A stretch of 64,000 bases of DNA. Origin: Afipia sp. OHSU_II-C1. GTDB lineage: Bacteria > Pseudomonadota > Alphaproteobacteria > Rhizobiales > Xanthobacteraceae. The notes beneath the pieces are model-generated. The model saw only the letters and a list, made by a program, of their open reading frames with translations, searched no databases and was not told the DNA's origin. The stretch lies in the NCBI RefSeq assembly GCF_000497575.1, contig NZ_APJI01000013.1:186001-250000 (forward strand), written 5' to 3'. The translations under genes and the position numbers were made by a program. This document shows positions 16,171 through 23,785 of this stretch, in pieces (the first letter of the stretch is position 1; every line of letters starts with the position of its first letter).

Positions 16171-16797
16171 ATGTCCCTTACGCCCGATACCCCCTTGCCG
16201 CCACGAGGCGATACCTCGTTGCGTCCGATTCCGATGCTGATCTTCGGATCACGCTGGCTGCAATTGCCGCTCTATGTCGGTCTGATTGTGGCCCAGGGTG
16301 TTTACGTCATTCTCTTTCTGAAAGAGCTCCTGCACCTTATCACCCATTCGTTCGATTTCTCCGAGCAGCAGATCATGCTCGTGGTTCTGGGTCTGATCGA
16401 CGTGGTGATGATCTCCAACCTCCTGGTGATGGTGATCGTCGGCGGCTACGAGACCTTCGTGTCGCGGCTGCATCTCAAGGGCCATCCGGACGAGCCGGAA
16501 TGGCTCAGCCACGTCAACGCCAGCGTGCTCAAGATCAAGCTTGCGATGGCGATCATCGGCATCTCCTCGATCCACCTGCTGCGCACCTTCATCGAGGCAG
16601 GCAATCTTGGCGGCGCTGGCCGTACCACCAATTACACCGAAGCCGGCGTGATGTGGCAGACCATCATCCACGGCATGTTCATCCTCTCCGCCATCGGCAT
16701 CGCCTATGTCGACCGGATTTCGAACGGGCCGGTGCTCGCGCCGAACGGCGAAGCGGCGCATACCGGACACGGGGCGAAGGGCCATCACGGGCATTGA
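16171..16797 (+). CDS. YqhA/TIGR00645-family inner-membrane protein
   Basis: The protein has 208 residues and three to four membrane helices (about 32-55, 68-95, 125-145, 165-182). The conserved loop is [10 protein letters not shown] (about 93-102) with [14 protein letters not shown]. It ends in a His-rich tail ([12 protein letters not shown]), which may bind metal or simply be disordered. The family function is unknown. Confidence 0.88.
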   Translation: MSLTPDTPLPPRGDTSLRPIPMLIFGSRWLQLPLYVGLIVAQGVYVILFLKELLHLITHSFDFSEQQIMLVVLGLIDVVMISNLLVMVIVGGYETFVSRLHLKGHPDEPEWLSHVNASVLKIKLAMAIIGISSIHLLRTFIEAGNLGGAGRTTNYTEAGVMWQTIIHGMFILSAIGIAYVDRISNGPVLAPNGEAAHTGHGAKGHHGH

Positions 16798-16857
16798 CGC
16801 AGCCACGCGAAAGCCGTCATTGCGGGCGACGGATGAACATGGAATTTCTCCTTCTTC

Positions 16858-16953
16858 CGTCATTGCGAGCGAAGCGAAGCAATCCATATCGGACCCGCAG
16901 CGATGATCGATAAAAGACTAGATTGCTTCGTCGCTGCGCTCCTCGCAATGACG
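16858..16953. repeat. Interspersed palindrome, family A, copy 3 (overlaps a gene start)
   Basis: The left alpha arm CGTCATTGCGAGCGAAGC-GAAGCAATCCAT pairs with an inverted beta arm (GATTGCTTCGTCGCTGCGC plus TCCTCGCAATGACG). The right arm lies inside the coding sequence of the following gene, encoding D-C-F-V-A-A-L-L-A-M-T. Confidence 0.9.
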
Positions 16954-18144
16954 TTGTTTCTGATTCCGCATTCTTCACGCGCCGCCGACGCCGGCTTCAC
17001 GAACTTCGTCGCCTCGCTCTGGCCCGAGGCGCAGAAAGCCGGTGTCTCGCGCGCGACGTTCGATGCGCAAACGCGCGGGCTGGAGCCGGACTACAAGCTG
17101 CCGGATCTGCTGCTGCCCGGACGTCCATCGACCGGCGCGCCGTCGCAGGCCGAATTCGTGCAGGTGCCGGCGGACTATCTGAAGGAGGCGAGCATCGCGC
17201 GGCTCGCCGCGCATGGCCGCACCCTGATGCAGCAGCATGCGGCGACGCTGAAAGCCATCGAGCAGCGCTTCGGTGTCCCCGGCACGATCATTCTGGCGAT
17301 CTGGGGCCGCGAGACCGATTACGGCCGCTACGCGCTGCCGTATGACGGGCTGCGGGTGCTGGCGACGCAGGCCTATGTCGGGCGGCGCAAGGATCAGTAC
17401 CGGGGCGAATTCATCGAGGCACTGAAGCTGATCCAGAACGGCGACGTGACGCGCAAGGATCTGCGGACCTCATGGGGTGGCGCAACGGGGCTGACGCAAT
17501 TCCTGCCGTCGGAACTTCACAAGCACGGCGTCGATTTCGACGGCGACGGCCATATCAATATCTGGACCTCGGTGCCGGATGCGCTCGCTTCCGCCGCGCA
17601 GCAGCTGAAAAACAAAGGCTGGCAGCCGGGCCTGCGCTGGGCCTACGAGGTCCGTGCGCCGGCCAATGCCGACTGCGCGCAGGGCGTGCCGGAGGTGACC
17701 AAGCCGATCTCGCAATGGTTGCGCGAAGGCTTTGTGCCGGTGCGCGGCCTGCGCCTCTCCGCCGCCGAACAGGCGCAGGACGCATCGCTGCTGCAGCCGG
17801 AGGGCATCTATGGCCCGGCATTCCTGACCACGAAGAACTACTTCGTTATCAAGGAATACAATTTCTCCGATCTCTACGTGCTGTTCGTCGGCCATCTCGC
17901 CGACCGCATGGCGGGCGGGCAGCCGTTCGCCACGCCGTGGTCCGCGTCGACACAGTTGCGCAGCACCGATGTGGAAGCGATGCAGAAGCATCTGACGCGG
18001 ATCGGCCTCTACAGCTCGAAACTTGACGGCAAGGCGGGGATGCAGACCCGCGCAGCGCTCGGCGCCTATCAAAAGCGGGCCGGGCTGAAGGTCGATTGCT
18101 GGCCGAGTGCGGACGTGCTGCGCGCGATGAGCGCGGGGCGATAA
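16903..18144 (+). CDS. Lytic murein transglycosylase (MltB-like) with peptidoglycan-binding domain
   Basis: The protein has 413 residues. The signal peptide is M-I-D-K-R-L-D-C-F-V-A-A-L-L-A-M-T-L-F-L..., cleavage likely near S-S-R-A-A-D. The MltB-type catalytic domain (about 30-310) has Glu137 in W-G-R-E-T-D-Y-G, T-G-L-T-Q-F-L-P and D-F-D-G-D-G-H-I-N. The C-terminal peptidoglycan-binding domain (about 345-410) has A-M-Q-K-H-L-T-R-I-G-L-Y. It cleaves peptidoglycan between MurNAc and GlcNAc to give 1,6-anhydro products. Codons 6-17 are the right arm of a family A palindrome, so the export signal derives from a repeat. No good ribosome binding site precedes 16903. Confidence 0.9.
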   Translation: MIDKRLDCFVAALLAMTLFLIPHSSRAADAGFTNFVASLWPEAQKAGVSRATFDAQTRGLEPDYKLPDLLLPGRPSTGAPSQAEFVQVPADYLKEASIARLAAHGRTLMQQHAATLKAIEQRFGVPGTIILAIWGRETDYGRYALPYDGLRVLATQAYVGRRKDQYRGEFIEALKLIQNGDVTRKDLRTSWGGATGLTQFLPSELHKHGVDFDGDGHINIWTSVPDALASAAQQLKNKGWQPGLRWAYEVRAPANADCAQGVPEVTKPISQWLREGFVPVRGLRLSAAEQAQDASLLQPEGIYGPAFLTTKNYFVIKEYNFSDLYVLFVGHLADRMAGGQPFATPWSASTQLRSTDVEAMQKHLTRIGLYSSKLDGKAGMQTRAALGAYQKRAGLKVDCWPSADVLRAMSAGR

Positions 18145-18148
18145 ACAA

Positions 18149-18174
18149 AAAACCCGGCCGCGAGGCCGGGTTTT
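18149..18174. terminator. Bidirectional terminator
   Basis: AAAACCCGGCC, loop GCGA, GGCCGGGTTTT: an 11-bp perfect stem between converging genes, usable on both strands. Confidence 0.9.
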
Positions 18175-18213
18175 GAAACGCATGTCTCACGACGCAATCG
18201 TGAGGTGTTCAGA

Positions 18214-18504
18214 TCAATCGCAAACCTGAACGCGGCGAACACGCCAGCCGTAGCCGTCCCAGAAACGCTCGCGCACGAGGCGGCAGGCGGGTTCTTCGAC
18301 GTACACGGGGCCCGGGGCGTAGCCGTAGCCGTAAGCCGGGCGGCTGTTGGCAATCGCGGCACCGGCGATTGCGCCGCCGAGAATGCCAAGGCCAACGCCG
18401 GCGGCAACAGCGCCGCCATCACGCGCCTGAGCGGCAGGCATCGCGGTTGCAAGCGAACCAGCGATCGTCGCGACCGCGAGGAACGCTGAAAGAACCTTCT
18501 TCAT
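18214..18504 (-). CDS. Glycine-zipper secreted protein, paralogue 1
   Basis: The protein has 96 residues. Signal peptide (M-K-K-V-L-S-A-F-L-A..., cleavage after A-Q-A-R), then a glycine zipper A-A-G-V-G-L-G-I-L-G-G-A-I-A-G-A-A-I-A (about 33-52), a Tyr/Gly/Pro linker, and the C-terminal block R-E-R-F-W-D-G-Y-G-W-R-V-R-R-V-Q-V-C. It shares the zipper and C-terminal blocks almost identically with the 18778 gene. The two cysteines (one before the block, one in the last two residues) may form a disulfide. Function unknown; probably envelope-associated. Confidence 0.82.
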   Translation of the reverse strand: MKKVLSAFLAVATIAGSLATAMPAAQARDGGAVAAGVGLGILGGAIAGAAIANSRPAYGYGYAPGPVYVEEPACRLVRERFWDGYGWRVRRVQVCD

Positions 18505-18777
18505 GTTTATCTCTCCTCAGATCACGCCAGAGCCCGGCGCAAGGCGATTGGTCTGCAAGGATCCAATGACGGAACTCAAGATAGCCCGATTTGGCCCCTG
18601 TTAGAAAGTACCGGCGTCATCCCCCACCGGCGATTCAGCATTGTCCCGGCGCCAATATAGCGGATTCTGGCGCGCGGGCCGTTAACAAAAACGCTCCGGA
18701 GCGGCTTTTGCCGTCCGGAGTGTACCTTTCTTCCAAGCCCGGACGGCCAAAAAATGGCCGCCCGATGAACGATTGCG

Positions 18778-19098
18778 TCAGTTGCAAACCTGCACGCGGC
18801 GGACGCGCCAGCCGTAACCGTCCCAGAAGCGCTCACGCTGCCAGTAGCAGGGCGCGCCACCGTAATAGACGGGGCCGGCCCCGTAATAGCCGTAGCCCGG
18901 GCCGTAGTAACCGCCGCTGTTTGCAATCGCCGCGCCTGCGATGGCGCCGCCGAGAATGCCGAGGCCCACGCCGGCTGCGATACGCCCGCCGCGCGCTTCG
19001 GCCGGTGCCGGGGCTGCGAGGGCGGTGACTGCGACAGTGGCGGCAGCGGCAACTGCCAAGACGATCTTCCTAGCGCCGATCTTCTGCATGGCTTTCAC
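18778..19098 (-). CDS. Glycine-zipper secreted protein, paralogue 2
   Basis: This 106-residue paralogue of the gene at 18214 has a signal peptide ending near A-P-A-E-A-R, an identical zipper (V-G-L-G-I-L-G-G-A-I-A-G-A-A-I-A-N-S), then a Tyr/Gly-rich linker (Y-G-P-G-Y-G-Y-Y-G-A-G-P-V-Y-Y), and C-Y-W-Q followed by R-E-R-F-W-D-G-Y-G-W-R-V. The linkers differ in length and composition while both ends are conserved, which suggests selection on zipper and C-terminal block. About 270 bases separate the two genes; each has its own upstream region. Confidence 0.82.
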   Translation of the reverse strand: MKAMQKIGARKIVLAVAAAATVAVTALAAPAPAEARGGRIAAGVGLGILGGAIAGAAIANSGGYYGPGYGYYGAGPVYYGGAPCYWQRERFWDGYGWRVRRVQVCN

Positions 19099-19213
19099 CT
19101 TTCATCGTTGTGACCCTTAGATAACGGGTCCCGGCGATGAAGGTTTCACAGTTGCGTTGAACGGGAACTGAATGGAGGAGCCGGATTTCCGCCATCATCA
19201 GGCGCGGGCTTAA

Positions 19214-19244
19214 GAAAAACGGCGCCTCGCGAATGCGAAGCGCC
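19214..19244 (-). terminator. Terminator after the 19290 gene
   Basis: On the minus strand, GGCGCTTCGC, ATTC loop, GCGAGGCGCC is followed by GTTTTTC, 45 bases past the stop. Confidence 0.75.
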
Positions 19245-19289
19245 GCCGGAATTTTCGAAAGCCGCGGAAAAAAGCGGCGTGGCCTGTGA

Positions 19290-19685
19290 TCAGAACAGCG
19301 AAGCGTACTGCTGCAGACCCGCCTTCTGAACGAGGCCCATCGCGGTGCGCTTCTGGTCCTCATCGAGGCTGGCGAACAGCGCCGACGCGGCCGGCGCAAA
19401 GCGGCGAACGGCGGCTTCGTTGACCTGCGGCTCGCGTGCGAGAACGCGCAGCGCGTTGGCGACGGCGGGCCAGTACTTCGCCTGCTCGGCGCGCAGTTTC
19501 AGCGCCGCGCGATAGCGCATGATGGCGACTTCGCTCATCGCCGACTGGAACATCGAAACTTTCTTCTGAGGCGCAGCGGCTTCAGTGCCGACGGACGCAG
19601 TGAAGTCCTGAGCGGAGGCGGGTGCAGTGGCGGCAATTGCCAACGTGGCAACAACAGACGCAATCGCGATTGGCAATCTTCGCAT
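19290..19685 (-). CDS. Secreted protein, Spy/LTXXQ-like, unknown function
   Basis: The protein has 131 residues. A signal peptide (M-R-R-L-P-I-A-I-A-S-V-V-A..., cleavage after A-S-A-Q) is followed by helical sequence rich in Ala and Arg (M-R-Y-R-A-A-L-K-L-R-A-E-Q, W-P-A-V-A-N-A-L-R-V-L, L-F-A-S-L-D-E-D-Q-K-R-T-A). The L-D-E-D-Q-K-R motif resembles LTXXQ/Spy-type periplasmic chaperones seen in Bradyrhizobium, but the match is weak. The start at 19685 is chosen because the signal peptide begins there. Confidence 0.72.
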   Translation of the reverse strand: MRRLPIAIASVVATLAIAATAPASAQDFTASVGTEAAAPQKKVSMFQSAMSEVAIMRYRAALKLRAEQAKYWPAVANALRVLAREPQVNEAAVRRFAPAASALFASLDEDQKRTAMGLVQKAGLQQYASLF

Positions 19686-19966
19686 TTGTCTCACTTCTGT
19701 GTGGGGAATGATGGACGCGAGGTACGTGCCATATGTGACCAAAATGCGATGAGTGGGTTAACAAACCCGGAAAATGGGGCGCTACTCTTTGTTAAGGTTT
19801 AGGGGGCGGATTTGTTCCGCAAAAACAATGCTGTTTTTGCCCCCGTAACATTCGCTCATCAAAGGTGAAGCGGGTTCCGTGGTTAATTCGGGAACATGAA
19901 CGACCAAATCTGCCGATAAATGCTGGAGAATTCGCATATCCGCGATTCGATGCAGTTCAGTTCAGT

Positions 19967-20461
19967 TCAGCGCGGCGCGCCGATCGTTTCGGCGAACAAT
20001 TCGAGCGCGCGAAATGCAAAGGCCCGCATGTTGGCGATGCGATCGCTGTCGCCGGTCTCCAGCGTGATGACGCGTACGAACGGGCCCGCAACCGCCATGC
20101 ACGAATGCCCGGCGGCGTCGCCATAGCGATTGCCTGACGGGCCGGTCGCGCCGGTTTCGCTGAGGCCCCATGTCGTGTTGAGAAGTTCGCGCGCGCGGTT
20201 CGCGAGCAGGGTGGCATAAGGCTCGGTCGCGCCGCGATTGCCGATGGCCTCCATCTCATCTTTTGTGATGTTCACCAGCGCCGCGCGCGCACGCGGCGTG
20301 TAGATCACGCCGCCGCCGCGGTAGTAGGCCGATGCGCCGGGCACCGCGAGCAGCGCCGCCGAAATCAGTCCGCCGGTGGAGGACTCCGCGATGGCGATGG
20401 TTTCCTTTCGCGCGATCAGGGATGCGGCGATTTTTTCCGCGAGCGGCAGCAGCTTGTCCAT
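19967..20461 (-). CDS. CinA C-terminal domain protein (nicotinamide-nucleotide amidase-like)
   Basis: This 164-residue single CinA/PncC domain has A-E-S-S-T-G-G-L-I-S-A (25-35), Y-Y-R-G-G-G-V-I-Y (46-54), and S-E-T-G-A-T-G-P-S-G-N near 103. The family deamidates NMN to nicotinate mononucleotide in the pyridine nucleotide cycle. The usual G-I-A-G-P-x-G motif is altered to T-G-A-T-G-P-S-G, so activity should not be assumed. It lies 24 bases downstream of the PPOX flavoprotein gene on the same strand and probably shares its transcript. Confidence 0.85.
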   Translation of the reverse strand: MDKLLPLAEKIAASLIARKETIAIAESSTGGLISAALLAVPGASAYYRGGGVIYTPRARAALVNITKDEMEAIGNRGATEPYATLLANRARELLNTTWGLSETGATGPSGNRYGDAAGHSCMAVAGPFVRVITLETGDSDRIANMRAFAFRALELFAETIGAPR

Positions 20462-20485
20462 GGGGAGACTTTCAGCGAGATGGAA

Positions 20486-21091
20486 TCAGAGTTGTGTCTT
20501 GTAGCGAGCTTCGACGGCTTCCTGGGATTCAGGCGTGCCCTGACCGGTCTGCTCGTGAATGACCTCGGAGATGCTCGGCTGCGCCGAGCGGGCGACACGC
20601 GAATCCGGCGACCAGAGCTTCGAGCGCATCAGCGCCTTGCCGCAGTGGAAATAGACTTCGCGCACGGCGATATCGAGCACGGCGCGCGGCAGCTTGCCAA
20701 ACTCGATCATGGAGGCGAGCAGGTCGGCATCCGCCGAGAGCTTTGCATTGCCGCCGACGCGCAGCGTTTCGTCGAGGCCGGGCACGAAGAAGATCAGTTG
20801 CACATAGCCGCTGCCGGACAGCACGTTGCGGAAGCTGTCGATGCGGTTGTTGCCGGGGCGATCCGGCATCAGGAGGCGCGTTTCGCCTTCGACATGCACG
20901 AAGCCGGGATTGCCGCCGCGCGGGGAGGCATCGACGGTGCCGTCGGGACCTGATGTTGCGAGTACGCAGAACGGTGACATGCCGATGAAGTGCGCGGCGT
21001 AGCGATCGATGCGCGGAAGCTGTTTCGCGATCACGCGGTCGGTGGGCGGCGCGTAGATGGCGCCGAGGTCGTCAGGTCCGATATGCGCCAC
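20486..21091 (-). CDS. Pyridoxamine 5'-phosphate oxidase-family FMN flavoprotein
   Basis: The protein has 201 residues and a GTG start (V-A-H-I-G-P-D-D-L), with GGGAG 7 bases upstream. The split-barrel fold is seen in F-C-V-L-A-T-S-G-P-D-G-T-V-D-A-S-P-R-G-G (about 43-62), L-L-M-P-D-R-P-G-N-N-R-I-D-S (about 73-86) and V-Y-F-H-C-G-K-A-L-M-R-S-K-L-W (about 145-159). These match the MSMEG_1061-type PPOX flavoproteins, not pdxH. Substrate unknown. Confidence 0.87.
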   Translation of the reverse strand: MAHIGPDDLGAIYAPPTDRVIAKQLPRIDRYAAHFIGMSPFCVLATSGPDGTVDASPRGGNPGFVHVEGETRLLMPDRPGNNRIDSFRNVLSGSGYVQLIFFVPGLDETLRVGGNAKLSADADLLASMIEFGKLPRAVLDIAVREVYFHCGKALMRSKLWSPDSRVARSAQPSISEVIHEQTGQGTPESQEAVEARYKTQL

Positions 21092-21200
21092 GCCGTGCTC
21101 CCGTTCTTGCGATATTGACGTGTAGCCCAATCTGCAGCGCCCTGCATTTGGAGGGTGCGCCACAGCGCTAAAATCCCTTTCAGCTTGCAGGCAGGTTCCG

Positions 21201-21217
21201 TTTAGATTGATTCTAGA
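21201..21217. promoter_or_regulatory. Irr-like iron control element upstream of bfd
   Basis: TTTAGATTGATTCTAGA has the 7-3-7 layout of the Bradyrhizobium iron control element (TTTAGAA-N3-TTCTAAA) with three mismatches. It lies 120 bases before the bfd start. Inferred from pattern and from the better site before bfr. Confidence 0.6.
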
Positions 21218-21336
21218 TTGGATTGCAGGGGGTTAGCCAGTTTGGAATAGCTTAAAAGTGGCTGTTTTCCTTTTGCATCGGTGGCTTCGCTCCAATACCT
21301 GTGGGTCAACAGTCCTTACAGGTTCTCCGGGCCTCC

Positions 21337-21609
21337 ATGATCGTTTGTTCCTGCAATGTCCTGACCGACCACGACGTGCGTAGCGTTGTGACCCAGGCCA
21401 AGGATTTTCCGCGCACGGCTGGGCAGGTCTACGGCTGTCTGGGCTGTAGCGCCGAATGCGGCCGTTGCGCCCGCACCATCAAGAAGATCATGGACGAAGC
21501 ACTGGGTGCCTGCGCCAAGGCTTGCTGCTCTGGATGCCCCCACAGCCAGCATGAAGCGGCCAACGAGGACCAGCACCCGGTGGTCCTTCTGGCCCAGGCC
21601 GCCTGCTAA
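21337..21609 (+). CDS. bfd: Bacterioferritin-associated ferredoxin (BFD-type [2Fe-2S] protein)
   Basis: The protein has 90 residues. C4 and C6 in M-I-V-C-S-C, and C34, C37, C41 and C44 in Y-G-C-L-G-C-S-A-E-C-G-R-C, supply the BFD-type [2Fe-2S] ligands plus extra cysteines. A C-terminal segment C-A-K-A-C-C-S-G-C-P-H is longer and more cysteine-rich than usual for Bfd. It delivers electrons to bacterioferritin haem for iron release. The bfr gene follows 135 bases downstream with its own iron box. The start at 21337 is chosen by family; a GTG at 21301 would add 12 residues. Confidence 0.88.
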   Translation: MIVCSCNVLTDHDVRSVVTQAKDFPRTAGQVYGCLGCSAECGRCARTIKKIMDEALGACAKACCSGCPHSQHEAANEDQHPVVLLAQAAC

Positions 21610-21683
21610 ACACCTTCAGACATTCAAATTTCCCCAGCCGATCCCGGTCCCTCGGCCCGGGGTTGTAGTTGCCTGTAATCTCA

Positions 21684-21700
21684 TTTAGAACGCTTCTAAA
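21684..21700. promoter_or_regulatory. Perfect Irr-type iron control element upstream of bfr
   Basis: TTTAGAACGCTTCTAAA is a perfect 7-3-7 inverted repeat and matches the iron control element bound by Irr in Bradyrhizobium. It lies 44 bases before the bfr start. Irr normally represses iron storage genes under low iron. Confidence 0.88.
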
Positions 21701-21744
21701 TTGAATTTGGACCGTCAAGCGACGGTTCCGCAAGGGAGTGCAAT

Positions 21745-22251
21745 ATGAAGGGCGACCCCAAGGTCATCGACTATCTCAACAAGGGCCTGCGCAGCGAGCT
21801 GACTGCGATCAACCAATACTGGCTGCATTTCCGGCTGCTCAATCATTGGGGCCTGAAGAGCATGGCCAAGCATTGGCGCAAGGAGTCCATCGAGGAGATG
21901 CACCATGCCGACCGCTTCACCGACCGCATCCTGTTTCTCGACGGCTTCCCCAACATGCAGGTGCTGGATCCGCTGAGGATCGGCCAGAACGTCAAGGAAA
22001 TCCTGGAATGCGATCTCGCCGCGGAAGTCGGCGCGCGCACGCTCTACCAGGAGGCGGCGACCTACTGCCACAGCATCAAGGACTACGTCTCGCGTGACCT
22101 GTTCGAGAGCATCATGAAGGACGAGGAGCATCACATCGACTTCCTCGAAACCCAGCTTGATCTCGTCGAGCGCATCGGAATCCAGCTTTACGAACAGAAG
22201 CATGTCGGCGATATCGGCGACGACAATCCGCCCGAAGGCGAGGGGCACTGA
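21745..22251 (+). CDS. bfr: Bacterioferritin
   Basis: The protein has 168 residues. All ferroxidase residues are present at canonical numbers: E18, E51, H54, E94, E127 and H130. The haem-ligating Met52 (E-E-M-H-H-A-D-R) is also conserved. It stores iron as a 24-mer with haem b at subunit interfaces. AAGGGAG precedes the ATG. The C terminus ends in an acidic G-D-D-N-P-P-E-G-E tail. It is preceded by bfd and a perfect Irr box and followed by a terminator. Confidence 0.96.
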   Translation: MKGDPKVIDYLNKGLRSELTAINQYWLHFRLLNHWGLKSMAKHWRKESIEEMHHADRFTDRILFLDGFPNMQVLDPLRIGQNVKEILECDLAAEVGARTLYQEAATYCHSIKDYVSRDLFESIMKDEEHHIDFLETQLDLVERIGIQLYEQKHVGDIGDDNPPEGEGH

Positions 22252-22280
22252 TCGCTCCTGCCTCGATCCAATTGAAGACA

Positions 22281-22318
22281 AAGGCCCGGACCGCTTGATT
22301 GCGGCTCCGGGCTTTTCT
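22281..22318 (+). terminator. Terminator after bfr
   Basis: GCCCGGACCGC, loop TTGATT, GCGGCTCCGGGC, then TTTTCTTTTT. Confidence 0.85.
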
Positions 22319-22386
22319 TTTTGCGCTTCACCTCACCGCAAAATGCTCTAGCCTCGGCAACAACAAGAACATCCGGGAGAAACGCG

Positions 22387-23157
22387 ATGACCTATGACTG
22401 GCCTGCGATTGTTGGTGACCTCGACTCGCTGCTGAAGCTGCGTTCGATCCCGTTCGGCATGAAGATGTTCGCGCGGCGCGAGGACATGGAAGCGATCCCG
22501 AAAATTCGCCGGCCGCAATCGGTGCACACGCTGGATCAGATCGTGGCGCAGGCGGCGCGGATCGGCTGGACGGTCGGCATCACCAGCGACGATCTGGTCG
22601 GCGCGCAGTGCCGCGCCGTGGTTGGTCTGGGCGGCGCCAAGACCGAGGCCTGGCAATCCGGCCAGCACATGACCGGCGTCTGGTTTTCGACGCAGCAGGA
22701 TGCGCAGGCGCATCAGGAAGCGATGCATTGCGTGCCGGACGGAAAATACGATGCGCTCGCGGTCGGGCCGCTGTCGTCGGGCAAGCTCGACCCGCCCGAC
22801 ATCGCGCTGTTCTACGCAACACCCGGCGCGATGATCTATTTCATCAACGGATTGCAGTGGTCGGGCTACAAGCGGTTCGACTGGAGCGTGGTCGGCGAAT
22901 CCGCCTGTGCGGATTCATGGGGCCGCGCACTGACGACGCGCCTGCCGAGCCTGTCGATCCCGTGTTTCGCCGAGCGCCGCTATGGCGGTGTGCTGGACGA
23001 GGAAATGCTGATGGCGACTCCGCCGGAATATCTCGTCAGCGCCATCGCCGGGATGAAGGCGCTGTCGAAGAACGGTTTCCGCTATCCGTTCGCGCAGTAT
23101 GGTGTGCAGCAGGACGTGCGCGCCGGCATGGCGGTGAGCTATCCGGGGCGCGCGTAG
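22387..23157 (+). CDS. DUF169 domain-containing protein
   Basis: The protein has 256 residues. Features: L-R-S-I-P-F-G-M-K-M-F (about 20-30), C-R-A-V-V-G-L-G near 75, D-A-L-A-V-G-P-L, P-D-I-A-L-F-Y-A-T-P-G-A-M near 140 and C-A-D-S-W-G-R near 178. These match DUF169, whose members are cytoplasmic and often carry conserved cysteines; the function is unknown. It is a single-gene unit between the bfr terminator and palindrome A4. Confidence 0.85.
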   Translation: MTYDWPAIVGDLDSLLKLRSIPFGMKMFARREDMEAIPKIRRPQSVHTLDQIVAQAARIGWTVGITSDDLVGAQCRAVVGLGGAKTEAWQSGQHMTGVWFSTQQDAQAHQEAMHCVPDGKYDALAVGPLSSGKLDPPDIALFYATPGAMIYFINGLQWSGYKRFDWSVVGESACADSWGRALTTRLPSLSIPCFAERRYGGVLDEEMLMATPPEYLVSAIAGMKALSKNGFRYPFAQYGVQQDVRAGMAVSYPGRA

Positions 23158-23179
23158 GGCGCATCTGAAGACCAATGCT

Positions 23180-23283
23180 CGTCATTGCGAAGAGCCGTTA
23201 GCGCGTCTTCGACGCGCTTTGGCGACGAAGCAATCCAGCTCTTTCCTGTAGCTATGGATTGCTTCGCTCCGCTCGCAATGACG
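23180..23283. repeat. Interspersed palindrome, family A, copy 4 (expanded arm)
   Basis: The left arm CGTCATTGCGAAGAGCC is extended by an inner hairpin (GCGCGTCTTCGACGCGC) before GACGAAGCAATCCA. The right arm is the inverted alpha form, TGGATTGCTTCGCTCC then GCTCGCAATGACG. It lies between convergent genes. Confidence 0.88.
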
Positions 23284-23304
23284 ATCGGGAGACGCCTGCG
23301 TTCC

Positions 23305-23658
23305 TCACGACCCGTCAGCCGGCACGAAGCATGTGATCTCGATGTTGCCGCGGATCGTCACGTACCAGACCACGGCGCCGCCGGTAGGATTGCCGCCGGT
23401 GCGGATGATCGCTTTCTCCGGCACCATCCACCACTGCCCCTCGATCGGCACCCAGTAGCTGCCCTCGCGCACATCGTAGTCGGTGCGATGCCCGTCCGAT
23501 ACGTCGCAGCACGGCACGCCGGCCGGACTGCGCGCATCCTTGAACCATTTGCGGATGTGTTCGGGGACATCGCCGAATTGTCCGCGATCGACCGCGAGAG
23601 CCGAAGCAGCAGACAGCGTCAGCGGAATTATCAGGGCAAGGCGAGCAGGCCACCTCAT
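23305..23658 (-). CDS. Secreted protein, unknown function
   Basis: The protein has 117 residues. The signal peptide ends near A-S-A-L-A-V-D. The mature part has H-I-R-K-W-F-K-D, A-G-V-P-C-C-D-V-S-D-G-H-R-T, Y-W-V-P-I-E-G-Q-W-W-M-V-P and a final C. The vicinal Cys-Cys next to D-x-x-D-G-H could bind metal; this is speculative. I have seen this type only as 'hypothetical' in Bradyrhizobiaceae. Confidence 0.78.
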   Translation of the reverse strand: MRWPARLALIIPLTLSAASALAVDRGQFGDVPEHIRKWFKDARSPAGVPCCDVSDGHRTDYDVREGSYWVPIEGQWWMVPEKAIIRTGGNPTGGAVVWYVTIRGNIEITCFVPADGS

Positions 23659-23785
23659 GCGATCCTCCGCGATCAGAATCGTCCAGGTGAGTTTCCGACT
23701 TCGGGTTGAAGGCGTCCAGACAAACCCGCGCGAGCCGCGGTGTTCCTCCCGTGCGTAGTTGAGGCACGACGCAGCGCAGCATCGC

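Noticed and set aside
16086-16913. Plus-strand ORF of 275 codons
   Set aside because: It is an alternate frame of the YqhA-like gene extended into a repeat; composition is Arg-rich.
19946-19968. Triple TTCAG direct repeat
   Set aside because: Three short units next to the CinA gene end; no structure or partner site to give it meaning.
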